Origin: Lolium rigidum
Taxonomy: Eukaryota; Streptophyta; Magnoliopsida; Poales; Poaceae
Assembly: GCF_022539505.1 (NCBI RefSeq)
Contig: NC_061508.1
Coordinates: 96,141,276 to 96,205,275, forward strand
DNA: 64,000 nucleotides
Direction: 5' to 3'
How positions within the stretch are numbered: the first letter of the stretch is position 1; each line of letters starts with the position of its first letter. This document shows, in pieces, positions 11,710 to 21,993 of this stretch. The notes under the pieces were generated by a model, which was not told where the DNA came from, ran no database searches, and saw only the letters and a program-made list of their open reading frames with translations. The position numbers were made by a program, and so were the translations under genes.

Positions 11710-13641
11710 TCAAGAAGGATTGGAACTATTTCCAATCGTCGAAATGTACTCAATGATTCGTCGATGCTTCTCCTCCATAGTCGCTATCATCTCATCAGCA
11801 GCCTCATTGATCGTTCTTGGAAGGTACTTTTCCATCCGGTCAAACCACTCCCCCAATGTCATAGTCTCCAGGCTGCTTCTCCCAGCACGCTTCTCTGCCT
11901 TCTCCACATCCTCTACATCTCCCCCATTGCCAGCTGCCTCCTTCTTGTCACCCTGTTCCTCTTCTCCACCATCCTTTATCTCCTCAGCTCTGTTGTTGTC
12001 AGAAGCAGCACACTGAGCATTGGTCATCCCCTTTGGCGCTCTTTGTGCCGGCTCTCTCCCAGCAACTGGCATGATCTCCAGGCTGCTTCTCCCAGCACAC
12101 TCCTCCGCATTCTCCACATCCCCTACCTTTCCTCCACTGACAATCGCTTCCCTCTTGCTATCGTCTTCCTCTTCTCGAGCACCATTTATCGCCTTACCGA
12201 CATTGTCATTGATCATCCCTTTTGGCGCTCTTTGTGCCTGCTCTCTCCCAGCAACTGGCATGGTCTCCAAGATGCTTCTCCCAGCATGCTCCTCGGTGTT
12301 CTCCATATCCTCTACATCTCCTCCATTGCCAACAGCTTCCATCTTGCCATCATCTTCCTTTTCTCCAGCACCATTTATGTCCTTACCAACATTGTCAGAA
12401 GAAGCACACTGGGCATTGGTCATCCCCTTTGGCGCTCTTCGTGCCCGCCCTCTTGGAGCAACTGGCATGGTCTCCAGGCTGCTTCTCCTAGCACGCTCCT
12501 CTGCATTTTCCACATCCCCGACCTTTCCTCCACTGACAATCGCTTCTCTCATGCCATCCTCTTCCTCTTCTCCACCACCCTTTACCTCCTCATCGACATT
12601 GTCAGAAGCAGCACAGTGAGCATTTGTCATAGCTTTTGGTGCTCTCCGTGCCCGCCCTCTTGGAGCAACTGGCATTTCCTCCAATGCCTTGGCGGTCCCT
12701 TCCACTCCTCCCCCAGCTGCCACCTTATCACCCTTCTCCTCTGCCGGTGCAACCACCTCCTCTCTCTCCTCCTCCTCTTCGGGAACAGTCTCCATTGCAC
12801 AAGGCGTTGTAACCCTTCCCCGAGCCCTTCTGGACCTTGTCGTTCGAGGCACTGGTGGAGGGGCGGCAGTCATTGCATCGTTCCCCTCCTCTCCCTTCTC
12901 TGATTCAGAGGGCTCAGCATTCTTCCTCCTCGTGCGGCGTGTGGCCACCGCTGCCTTCTCCTCTTTCTGTTCCTCCGCCTTCTCTGGTTCAGGGGGCTCC
13001 GCAGCCTTCTTCTTCCTACCGCGGCGTGTCTCCACTGCGGCCTCCTCGATCTCCTCATTGCCCGCGTCCAGGGCCTCGGGTGCAGCCGCCTTATTCCGTC
13101 TGCTCCGGCGAGTAACCATCTGGGGTTTCTCTCCCTCCACCACCACTGCCGCTGCGTCCAGCCCTTCCTTCTCAGCTTCGGAGGGCTCCGCCGCGACCCC
13201 CGGCTTCTTCCGTGTGCTCCGGCGGATGACTGCGGGGGTCGGTTCCTCCTCCACCACCTTCGCCGCGCGGCGCGAGGAGCGCCTAGGGGCGGGCTTCGCC
13301 TCCGAATCGGGCGCGATGGACACGGCGAGCTTGGTGGACTCGCCGAGGACGATCAGGTCCCCGTCGGAGAGCGGGGCCGGGACGGAGGGCGCGAGGCGGG
13401 CGCCGTTGAGGAAGGTGCCGTTGGAGGAGCCGAGGTCGGAGACGGCCCACCGGGCCGCGGGCGGCGGGAGGAACTCGACGGCGAGGTGGCGCTGCGACAC
13501 GCCCACGTCGCGCACGGCCAGGTCGTTGCCGGAGATGACGCGGCCGACGCGGAGAGCGGCGCCCGCGCGGCACTGCCGGGTCTCGCCGGCGCGCGGGCCC
13601 TTCTCCACCGCCAGGGTGAGCACCGGCGGCGGAGCGGCCAT
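11710..13641 (-). CDS. FHA domain-containing nuclear protein with internal repeats
   Basis: A single open frame of 643 aa. Residues about 27-110 are a Forkhead-associated domain with the hallmark residues in order: G33-R34, the S49-x-x-H52 motif (VSQRHLAVEF) and N74 in GSSNGTFLNG. FHA domains bind phosphothreonine peptides. Residues about 115-300 alternate acidic stretches with basic clusters (RRSTRKK, TRRSRRNK, TRRGRKKK, TRSRRARGR), which suggests nuclear location and possible DNA or chromatin contact. From about 317 to 589 four repeats of roughly 64-71 aa follow, each with an MPVA-type segment, RAPKGM and an acidic stretch. The C-terminus has a short conserved-looking helix (GEWFDRMEKYLP). 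The ATG is the first in frame, 5 codons before the FHA beta-strand. Plants encode FHA proteins of this layout with unknown targets. A long open frame on the opposite strand is a shadow of its biased composition. Confidence 0.92.
   Translation of the reverse strand: MAAPPPVLTLAVEKGPRAGETRQCRAGAALRVGRVISGNDLAVRDVGVSQRHLAVEFLPPPAARWAVSDLGSSNGTFLNGARLAPSVPAPLSDGDLIVLGESTKLAVSIAPDSEAKPAPRRSSRRAAKVVEEEPTPAVIRRSTRKKPGVAAEPSEAEKEGLDAAAVVVEGEKPQMVTRRSRRNKAAAPEALDAGNEEIEEAAVETRRGRKKKAAEPPEPEKAEEQKEEKAAVATRRTRRKNAEPSESEKGEEGNDAMTAAPPPVPRTTRSRRARGRVTTPCAMETVPEEEEEREEVVAPAEEKGDKVAAGGGVEGTAKALEEMPVAPRGRARRAPKAMTNAHCAASDNVDEEVKGGGEEEEDGMREAIVSGGKVGDVENAEERARRSSLETMPVAPRGRARRAPKGMTNAQCASSDNVGKDINGAGEKEDDGKMEAVGNGGDVEDMENTEEHAGRSILETMPVAGREQAQRAPKGMINDNVGKAINGAREEEDDSKREAIVSGGKVGDVENAEECAGRSSLEIMPVAGREPAQRAPKGMTNAQCAASDNNRAEEIKDGGEEEQGDKKEAAGNGGDVEDVEKAEKRAGRSSLETMTLGEWFDRMEKYLPRTINEAADEMIATMEEKHRRIIEYISTIGNSSNPS
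11857..12690 (-). repeat. Four tandem ~190-215-bp repeats within the FHA coding sequence
   Basis: On the plus strand the word CTGGCAT(G/T)(G/T)TCTCC recurs near 12672, 12463, 12256 and 12066, with a diverged fifth start at about 11860. Unit lengths are all multiples of three, so the frame is kept. The two central units are closest to each other, suggesting successive duplication. Confidence 0.8.
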
Positions 13642-13890
13642 TGGGGGAAACTGGGGGACCGGTCCAAAATGCGGAGGTGTTTTTGAATCCAGTGCGAGCG
13701 AGATCCAGTTTCGGGGCTTTTTTTAACGTCGGTTCAATAGTAGGGTCTTTTCTGTAAATCATCGCTGCTAACCCGCTACTGTGCCCCATCGATTGGAACC
13801 GCCTAATCTCGATCGGACGGTGGCCGAAATTTCTCCATGTTTTGTGCAGTTTATGAGAATGGAAGAGATACCAAAGAATTTAGGACATGG
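13642..13890 (-). promoter_or_regulatory. 5' flank of the FHA gene
   Basis: The first 250 bases upstream of the FHA start hold the likely 5' UTR and core promoter. It is GC-rich close to the start codon and changes to AT-rich at about 13800. No TATA box could be assigned with confidence. The neighbouring Mutator-like element begins at about 13891, leaving a very short intact promoter. Confidence 0.35.
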
Positions 13891-14119
13891 CTAGGGAGCA
13901 CTCGGATGCTAATTAGTCCAGTCAAGCACTCATCCTAAAAATTGGAAAGTTTTGCACAGGAGATACAACACGTGCATTTAATGTTATGTATTTTTTTAAA
14001 GAAAAGTCACAACTTTCAAACCGTTTGTCGAAATAGAGATCCGTTTTCACCGTTAGATCTCTCGCGACGAGATCTTCAAAAGTAGATCCCATATGTATAT
14101 GTTTCGACAAAAAATAATA

Positions 14120-16010
14120 TCGAAAAGCAACTTAGTTATTGTGAAAAACCAACTCTACTCTTGTAGCAAACCAAGTCCGTACAAATAGTTGCTTACACTA
14201 TTTATTTAATATTTGAAGCCAACCTAGTTTATGAGACATACTTACTTAGCAAAAATAGCAGACTTATGGTAATGAGACTTACAACATTGCACTATTATTT
14301 GCCCACCATAGTTTCTAGTATCATTCGTAACCAGACAACTTAGTACCAACGAATATACAACTTAATAACAAAATAGTAAACAACTTAGCGACAATTGTAG
14401 GAAATTCCATGAAAAAGGTACGCAACCTCACAACGGTGATGCTAGCCTACTTAGTAGTTAGTACTACTAGTATGCAAATTAGGCACATCGATATTGCAAG
14501 TTCACTATATTTCTCTATTTTGTCGGCAGCTTAGTTTTCGAGATAGTCAACTCAACAATAATAGTCCGCAACTTCATAATACCAATATTATTGTTGGAAA
14601 GTTGGTTTTCGAGGTAGTCAAATAAGTACTAACAATATACAACTTCATATACTAAATAATGCAACTTAAACATATCGGTAGCCAACTTCATGGCAATGGT
14701 GCGCTACATCACACCAAATCATTGTAGTCGACTTAGTATTAAAGGTACATAACTTATACGCATGGACATGCAAGTTTGCGATGATGGTACGTAATTTCAC
14801 GATAATGGTTCTAGTCAACTTAGTAGCGGTGGTACACAACTTAGACGTGGTGAAACTACATTGGACAATGGATGCAACTTAACCATAGTGGGTATATTGA
14901 ACTTAACAAATAGTGGGTATACAACTTAGAAATAGTGGGTATGCAACTTAGCACACATGTGAAGCAATATACCTCCTACCAACACGACTTAGGAAATATG
15001 CGAGTGAACAATTTATAATGTGCAAGATACAACTTAGGTGATATGCGGAATCAATAAAACCACCGACCAAAATACAACTTAGCACACATGTATGAAGAAA
15101 CAAATTAGGTATAACTACACCTCGATCAACATGAACCTTGTAGATGAAACTAAACCTTGTACATATTGCAACTTAACCTAATAATGGATACAACTAAACC
15201 ATGTAGTTTTTGTAATGTTAAACAAATAGAAGGCACAACACCACGACACGAAGCACAACGTGAGCTACAAGAAGCCAAAGAGGATGCCACTTTAGGATTG
15301 GGTGCCTAGCCTTCCGCAGAGCCATGCATGTCGAGCAGTGGCGGATCAAAGCTCTAGAAAGATGGGTAGGGCGGGCCGTCCAAATCGGTGTACATTGACG
15401 GTCGGAGAGAATCTAGTGAGATGAATCCATGGCGATGGAATAGAACTTAGCACATGTGTAACAATTTACTATCGATAAACACAACTTAGCAAATATTGCG
15501 CAACTTCAAAACAATGATGCTAGCGGACTTGGTATTAATGGTAGACAAAACAATGGTGGCGGGTACTTCAATTTAGTTAGGCCGTAGAGTGTTGAGTGGA
15601 GGTGTTTTACAAGGTGTAGTTCCGACCTGTGCGTCGAACTCCGTCTTGAATGATTGTAACAAATTATGTGTTAACGGATTAATATAAAACACCTTTTCAA
15701 AAAAAAATAGTTTTAAAAACATAAGATACATATGAGCTGCTCACAGAAAATCCCGTAAAGAAGTGAGATGCCATGTTGACTATAGTTGCTTCTAGTTGTT
15801 CAATAAGTTGATGCGAGTTCTTGAAATAAGTTGGTGCAACTCTGGTGTAGAGGTAGGCAACTTTAGAGACAGATGTATACAACTTAGCACCATGGCTATA
15901 CAATTTAAAAATAATGGGTATGCAACTTAGCACATGTGGGAAGCAACAATTTAATGGGAGCAAAAATAACTTTGTAAATGTGTAGGGGACAATTTACTGT
16001 TGCAAAATGC
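14120..16010. repeat. Reiterated CAACTTAG motif, degenerate and irregularly spaced
   Basis: The octamer CAACTTAG or a one-base variant (CAACTTAA, CAACTTCA, AACTTAGT) appears several dozen times on the plus strand with spacings of about 20-80 bp. It is often preceded by GGTATG or GGTACA. No long period and no open frame exist. A larger block around 14930 (ATGCAACTTAGCACA) recurs at about 15920. Confidence 0.65.
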
Positions 16011-16479
16011 AACTTGGCTCATGTGTGACAACACCAGAAATTCATGGGTTCTCCACTAGACGTTGTCACCGCATCGTTGCATTGAAAATGAATCTAAAAT
16101 TCATCATGATCAAGCACTATTCCTATCTAACTCGCCTCGGAACACGACTAACTTTCTCAGCAACACAATGATGAATTTCATGGTGAGTGGTGCGCCTACG
16201 ACACCGAAAGTGCTTTAGCGGGGGATAGGGGTGGTACTATTAGATGGATCAATTTGCCATATCCCCAAAATAATAGGGTTTTATCTAAAAAAATGTGGTC
16301 TATGGTGATTTCTCTTAGATTGTTTTCCTAATTCCTGTAAAGTGGAGGGACCTTGAAGCAAGCAAAAGAGGATAAACAGCAAACGAAGATAAGGCTCTAT
16401 TTGCATCTCCCATTCCTCCGTGTGTTTCCCCAATTCTCGCCATCCGCCTTCCCATCGCTCACCGCTAGCTCCGTCCGCC

Positions 16480-16830
16480 GTCGTGATGGTCACCGGCGAC
16501 GGCTCCTCCACGGCCATGGCCGTCTTTCCGAGTTGGGGGCGTACAGCCACTCGACCACGCGGGAAGCGCGTGCATCTCCTTCCTGGGCGGATCCACGACC
16601 CCGTCCATGGGGGACCCGAGCCCTGTCGCGGGAGTGATCCCATGAAGTGTAGTGGCTGCCGGCAGCGCGGGGGTCACCGGAGACGGCGCCTCCACGGCCA
16701 TGGTCGCCGTTCTGAGCCGAGGGCGTACAGGGACTCTACGGCGGGGGAAAGCCCGAGCATCTCCATGCGGGCGTGGTTCCACGATCCTGTCCAGGGGGGA
16801 ACGGGCACGGAGGCCCCACTGTAGGAGCGG
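16480..16830. repeat. GC-rich segment with a diverged tandem duplication
   Basis: The order GGCGACGGCTCC, TCCACGGCCATGG, GGGGGCGTACAG, GCATCTCC at about 16493-16585 recurs as GGAGACGGCGCC, TCCACGGCCATGG, GAGGGCGTACAG, GCATCTCC at about 16678-16765. The GC content contrasts sharply with the rest of the element. It may be a captured gene piece, but no protein domain is recognisable. Confidence 0.5.
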
Positions 16831-17234
16831 TCCCATGACGGGGACTAGCTTCCGGCGGCGCGAGGGGAGGGGAGCCGAAGACGGGGAGCTGTGGGTGTGG
16901 CGTTGGCGGCGGCGCCCGAGTTGTAGCAGGCCGCGGTGGGATAGGGTCTGCAAGTATGTCGCTGTCGTCTATAGATTCCCAGGTGAAAAGTTGTCGGGAC
17001 GGAGGCGCGATGCGGACATGATCGAGTTGATCCGACGGCCAGCGCGCGAGTGCTCGTTCAGCAAAATAGCATCCGAGCACTTTTTAGCAATTGGGAAGAA
17101 TTTATGTGCAGGATAAGCCAGCCTCGACTCCATGCATATACTAAGCTAAAAAAAAAGACTACATGCATATTCACCAATGACCAAATTGGCGCCTCAACTA
17201 TTAGTTTGGTTTCTTCCTCTTTTCTTCCTCGAAT

Positions 17235-17530
17235 ACAACACATACGATAGATGCTCAAAAATACGTACATACATTTATCCATTTATCCTTATAAACGACC
17301 ATGCACACACACTCTATCTCTATAAGCATATTCAAGAAACTGAGTCTAAGAACCGATCCAACGGGTCTTGAGATTGACAAAGTCACCACAGACGTCTCGC
17401 TGTCGACGAAAATGACGCCTCTCATTGAAGAATATTCTGCCTTTATGAGACACCAAATTATTAAACCTGAGGTTTAAACTCTGGTTGGTTGGGGATGTTA
17501 CTGCTCTCCTAACTATCTAAGTACAAGTCA
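17235..17530 (-). mobile_element. Au-type SINE, diverged
   Basis: Read on the minus strand, the element begins near 17530 and shows the tRNA-like B-box region as CAGAGTTTAAACCTC (consensus form GTTCAAATC), then the words GTCGACAGCGAGACG, GTGGTGACTTTGTCAATCTC, GACTCAG and TATAGAGATAGAG. These match, in order, the body of the Au SINE common in Triticeae as I remember it. It is old and lacks a clear tail. Confidence 0.6.
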
Positions 17531-17583
17531 ATTTTCTTTGGTTTTCTTCGTCTTACATATAGACGAGAGGATAGACATGGTAT

Positions 17584-17712
17584 CCCTCCATCCCAAAAAA
17601 AAAGATGTCACGTTTTTTGTGTACAAGTATGTACCTGTACATTGAATCGCTTCTAAATACATCTAAATTTAATATATCTGTAATATCTTATGAACACTCA
17701 GTCTTAGTAGCT
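17584..17712. mobile_element. Stowaway-like remnant, left end only
   Basis: CCCTCCATCCCAAAAAAAAA followed by GATGTCACG resembles a Stowaway end, and CTAAATACATCTAAATTTAA resembles the family core. The matching right end is missing. Confidence 0.3.
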
Positions 17713-17897
17713 AGGGACTCTGCTTATGAACTAATGAACTGTATGTAATGGTGATGTTAGTATTGTAAGGTCGCCAGTAGATAGAAGATGTGGCAGAAAT
17801 TGTTGCACGTATGGTACCAAACATCCAACATCGCATTGGCAAGCCATTTAGACTAGTCTGCAGGCAACCAATCATCAGGAGCATTTTGGTCCTAGGC

Positions 17898-17906
17898 CCC
17901 TAATGA
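17898..17906. repeat. Target-site duplication, left copy (CCCTAATGA)
   Basis: This perfect nonamer recurs at 51229-51237, directly outside the other end of the giant element. One more C on the left would make a 10-bp duplication. The length fits Mutator-like transposition (8-11 bp). Confidence 0.85.
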
Positions 17907-18436
17907 CGAAAACTCTAGAAAAAGGCCGACCTCTGAGAAGGGAAGAGACTTTCTCCGCGCGCGACACGTGGTTGAACGTGGGGCGCGGAATTTGCCGGTG
18001 GACTTCCTCCGCGCTCGACACGTGTTGCTTTCTGGTGATTTTGCGAACCGTCCACTTCTCGTAACGGGTCCGCTTCTCACTTAACGGGTTTACAGGGACC
18101 CGTTTCGCGTCTGCCTTTATCTCCGTTTTTTCCCTTATTCTTATTTTGTCGTCTGGGCTGGTCGTGGGTTCTGGTTCCTTCGGCTGGTCGTCTCGTCGGC
18201 GGCGCTCGCTATTTTCCCTTCTCCTCCGTTGTCGTCGAGAACCTCTCGCAACTCATCGTCGGCGGACGTTTTTCCCGCTCCGAAGTGGTAAGCGCCGTCG
18301 CGTTTTTCCGCCTCGCTTAGGGTTTCTAAGATCTTGGTTTTTCCCTTTCATTCGATTAGATCGAATCAGTATTTTCCCTTTGTATTTCCGGGCTGTGAGT
18401 TTTCTGGGGAATTAATGGGAGGGAGGTAGCACTTTC
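17907..18436. repeat. Left terminal inverted repeat of the giant element
   Basis: It matches the complement of 50918-51228. The outer match includes AAGGCCGACCTCTGAGAAGG; the inner match covers about 60 bp ending GGAGGTAGCACTTTC. The left copy is about 220 bp longer because of an extra segment at about 18120-18360 absent from the right copy. Both copies contain AACGGGTCCGC and CGCGCGCGACACGTG words. Confidence 0.8.
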
Positions 18437-18971
18437 AAATGGAAAATATGCGGAAGGCGGATGCATATGCATTTTCTCTCAGTAAAGTCGTTCTTTTTTC
18501 ATCGATTTCTTCCGCCTCTTCTTGGTTATACACTTTCCGAGTAACACCAGTTAGGGTTTGCCTTTGTCGGAGTAGCCGTATAATTCCACATTTCGTGGTT
18601 ACATGCATCTGGATGAGCTGCTGAGTTTCACTATTTAGGGTTTCTTGGTCTTTTTTCTTGTCGATTTACCCGCTCCGGATGAGCCGCTGAGTTTCCCGTG
18701 TCGTGTTGACATGCGGATTCGACGACTCGGTGGTTCTTGTGGTTTCTATCTCGTGTATTTTGTTGTACTGTTTGGTCTAGTTTTATCACACATCGTACCC
18801 GAACTATTTCTAGGGTTTGTCCAATGGTTGTTCATAAGATGGTTTTGTACTTCCGTATGTCCACCCGTTTCTCGTCTGGTACTTGCTCGTCCTTTGTGTC
18901 TTGTACTTGTTCGTGTTTGACCTTGGTACTCGTGTGACAATTTGTTCTGTACTTGCGTAGCTTAGTCTATC

Positions 18972-19219
18972 GTACTTGTGCACGTATATCTCTTGTACTT
19001 GTGCACGTATATCTCTTGTACTTGTGCACGTATATCTCTTGTACTTGTGCACGTATATCTGTTGTACTTGTGCACCTATATCTCTTGTACTTGTGCACGT
19101 ATATCTCTTGTACTTGTGGACCTATATCTCTTGTACTTGTGCACCTATATCTCTTGTACTTGTGCACCTATATCTCTTGTACTTGTGCATCTATATCTCT
19201 TGTACTTGTGCACCTATTT
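18972..19219 (+). repeat. 23-bp tandem array, 11 copies
   Basis: The unit GTACTTGTGCACGTATATCT plus CTT repeats with an exact 23-bp step from 18972 to 19202. Variants change CACGT to CACCT, GACCT or CATCT. Because 23 is not a multiple of three, all frames stay open through the array; these frames are artefacts. It lies just inside the left terminal repeat and just before the first Ulp1-like gene. Confidence 0.95.
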
Positions 19220-19508
19220 GTTGTAGAGTTTAGCGGCAGCAAAGGTGTTGTTCTCGTACACGTCTTCGCCAGAGTGCATGCGTGTAAATTATGTTGCTTT
19301 CTTTTGGTTTCCTTGTTTGGTTGTCGATGTATTTGCGCCAAAGGCGCGTATCGTTTTAGACGTGTAGTGAAGATATGCAGCTTGCGACGACAAAGGTGGT
19401 TTCTGTTGTAATCTTTTTTTGTTGTCCTCGTTTTTTCTAGTTTCGAAAGTGATAAGCTGCACACATTGTACCCGAACTAATTTTAGTGTTCTCCGAGTGC
19501 TTGTTCAG

Positions 19509-21776
19509 GTTGGAAAAGATGGCAGATCCAGTGTTTTCACTCTCGTTCCGGTATTCCCGACCATCTTCGTGAAGCGGCCGATCGTCACATCTCAGATATG
19601 TTTCCTGGTGAAATGCATAATGATGTAAGGTTTTTTATTATGTTTTTTGATTTTTAATTATTGTGTTATTGTAAATTGCATTCTTAATTGTGTTTTTTAT
19701 TTACAGCTTACGTTCTAAGCTGAAAGAAATGTGGAAGACTATCTTCATTTCGTCGATGATAAGAACGGGACGTGGTCTTGCTGATCGGATGCGTGATATG
19801 GTTTCTCTTTTGTCAATTGAGTTGAAGAAGCAGCCATGTGCTTGCAAGAGAAAGGAGCCCGAAACCGAAAATGTTGTTGGAGGTAGTTCCGTGGCACAGA
19901 AGGGTGATGGCAATGCAGACACTGATTCTGATTATTGTCTTGAGGATTGTTGTCTTGAGCGTTCGGGGCCATGTACATGCAAGGGAAAGGAGCCTGAAAC
20001 TGAAAATGTTGTTGGAGGTAGTTCTGTGGCTCAGGAGTATGATTCCTATGCAGACGGCGATTCTGATGATTGTCTTGAGCTTAAGGAGCTATCTGGGGAA
20101 GAGGAAGTCCCTGAACTGCTTTGCATAGAATGTTGTTTGCTGATGTACTTGAGGCTCCTAGGAATTACATTGAAGGGTAACCATTGTAATTCAATTTTCC
20201 ATCTATTTTTCATCTATTTTTGTATATACGGATGTTTATTCTTGTTGTTTTTAACAATTGCAGTTCCGAGAAAATACTTGAAGTTGGTGGTAAGTCTGTC
20301 ACACTGGCATAGTTTCTACCTTGCTATGAAGGGTGGTGGTTTCATGGATCCTTCTGTTATGGAGGTTTTTCTTAAGTGCGTTGATGATGGTCTTGATTTC
20401 TTATTTATTCCGAGCTCTTTGGCGGTACGTCATGTGTATATGTTTTAGATTTATTTATTTTTTAACTAAATGTTTTTAGTATTTAGTTTTTTAAACATCT
20501 TCTTGTTATTTTTTCCAGCATATTCTTGATGTGGATGATGCTGACCCTATTCATCTTGCTGCAAGCTTTGCTGAACATGATCTGAAGTACTATAGTTTGG
20601 ATAGGGAAGAGGCATGTTTGTCATGTTTTGTTTGGCGCTTATATTTTTTCTACTACAAGTATCGTGGATGCTTTCTTATTTCTCGTGTGATTGTTTAATT
20701 TCAAACAGGTCTACATTACTTGTTGCGATTACAGCCATTGGTGGGTTATCTTTGTCGACTTCCATTTCGTGAAATTTAGAGTGTCTAGCTCGCTGGAGTT
20801 GACTGAAGCTCAGATGGCTTCTACTCAAAGAATTGTATGGTTTTCGTTGTAATCTAGCTAATTAAATAATTATTTACACATGACAACAATAACTTTTATT
20901 TTTTTATTCTTTCAGGTCAAATCATTTAAGAAACTTTACAGTTATCTTCATGGTGTCGAGAGATTAAATATCTCATCGTTCAAGATAAAAGTTTGCGGCA
21001 CCCCTTCTTGTTCGCAGTAATCATCTTTTCTTAGTGTGAACTATGATTTTATTTTGTTTATCGTGTTTGGATTTAATTGTTTCTTTCTTTTTGACCATTA
21101 GGACAAGCACGAGGCGTGACTGTGGTATCTATGCAATGAGGTTTATTTGGATATTCAAGGCTAATTTTTACCCGTATGTATTCAAGGTAGGTAATGTGTT
21201 GTGTACATAGTTTTATTCAATAGTATTTAAGGCAGTTTTTTAGTACTTGTTCGCTGTATAAATAGTACATGTCAATGGTTGTTTTTAGTACTTGTGCATC
21301 TTTTTGTTTAGTCGTTGTGTACTTTTTCGTTTGGAGCTTGTGCATTCTTGTTGGAGATCATTAACCATTGTGTTGTTTCGTGTTTTTCAGGCTGACATCG
21401 AAAGTTTTCGACAGTTCTTCACCGGAATGATGCTCACTTATGATTCTCCCGATTATCCGGCAAGTTTCGTTCGCGAACGTATTGAAGAATTCGAAAGTAA
21501 GAACTGTTTTACAATGGTTATCCTTTTTTCGTCCAAATGAAGTCAATGAAGTGAACTTGATTGTACAAAATAAGGAAATGAAGTACATAATAACATTACA
21601 TATTCATTCCATTGTCTGTATCATATATTCTAAATATTCATGTGGCTTCCTCCTTGAGTGGTTCCTACTTTTGTTGCTCTCCTTTTGATATCCTTTGTTC
21701 ATCGTCGACGTCTGCAAATAAATATATGTTAAATTTATGTTAATTTGTAGGAAAAAGCAGATTATTTGCATCGTAG
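19509..21776 (+). CDS. Ulp1-like cysteine protease (C48) of the giant transposon, copy 1, open
   Basis: Nine exons keep one phase to a TAG: 19509-19624, 19707-20176, 20264-20424, 20519-20611, 20709-20834, 20916-21016, 21102-21186, 21391-21496 and 21751-21776, about 427 codons. The start codon is not certain; the first exon may extend upstream. The N-terminal half carries a duplicated segment (CACKRKEPETENVVGGSSVA and CTCKGKEPETENVVGGSSVA). The C-terminal half is a Ulp1/C48 fold: catalytic His in YSHWWVIFVD, Gln in CSQTSTRRD and the Cys in RRDCGIYAMRF. At the usual Asp position (about 17 residues after the His) serine-rich FRVSSSLE is seen, so the triad looks incomplete. One intron uses a GC donor (GAAGAG|GCATGT at 20611). 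Ulp1 proteases cleave SUMO-type modifiers; plant transposons often carry them with unknown purpose. Confidence 0.75.
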
Positions 21777-21993
21777 GTTTTCATCATCGACAAAGAAACT
21801 TCATGGGCACACTTACCTTGTTAATGTGTTTTTTGTACCAAATACTAGATATTCCATGTCGCATCTTATTCTTCCGTTGTGGTAGTACATACCGTAAGTG
21901 TTTCCTGGTTGTGTTGTTCTCTCTGTTGTGTTACTATCGTTATTTGTGTGTCTGTTGCTTGATTGATTCTGTGCTGTATTGCTTGTATATCTT

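Larger units (their letters stand above)
13891..17085. mobile_element. Mutator-like element (non-autonomous)
   Basis: The left end (AGCACTCGGATGCTAATTAG from 13898) is mirrored by the complement of 17041-17085 (GTGCTCGGATGCTATTTTG, then a second GAGCACTC word). These paired ends span about 45 bp with mismatches. I found no convincing 8-10-bp target duplication, so the borders are approximate. The interior has a 1.9-kb AT-rich stretch with a reiterated motif and a GC-rich segment near the right end. No transposase is visible. Confidence 0.5.

Noticed and set aside
11764..13726. Plus-strand open frames of 345 and 379 codons
   Set aside because: Antisense shadows of the FHA coding sequence and its repeats.
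13891..17085. Target duplication for the Mutator-like element
   Set aside because: Several border choices were tried, but no 8-10-bp direct repeat could be found.
18972..19219. CRISPR-like array
   Set aside because: Direct 23-bp tandem repeat without unique spacers, in plant DNA.
18953..19411. Open frames with repeated LYLCTYISCTC-type peptides on three frames and the opposite strand
   Set aside because: They come from the 23-bp array; a period not divisible by three without stops keeps every frame open.
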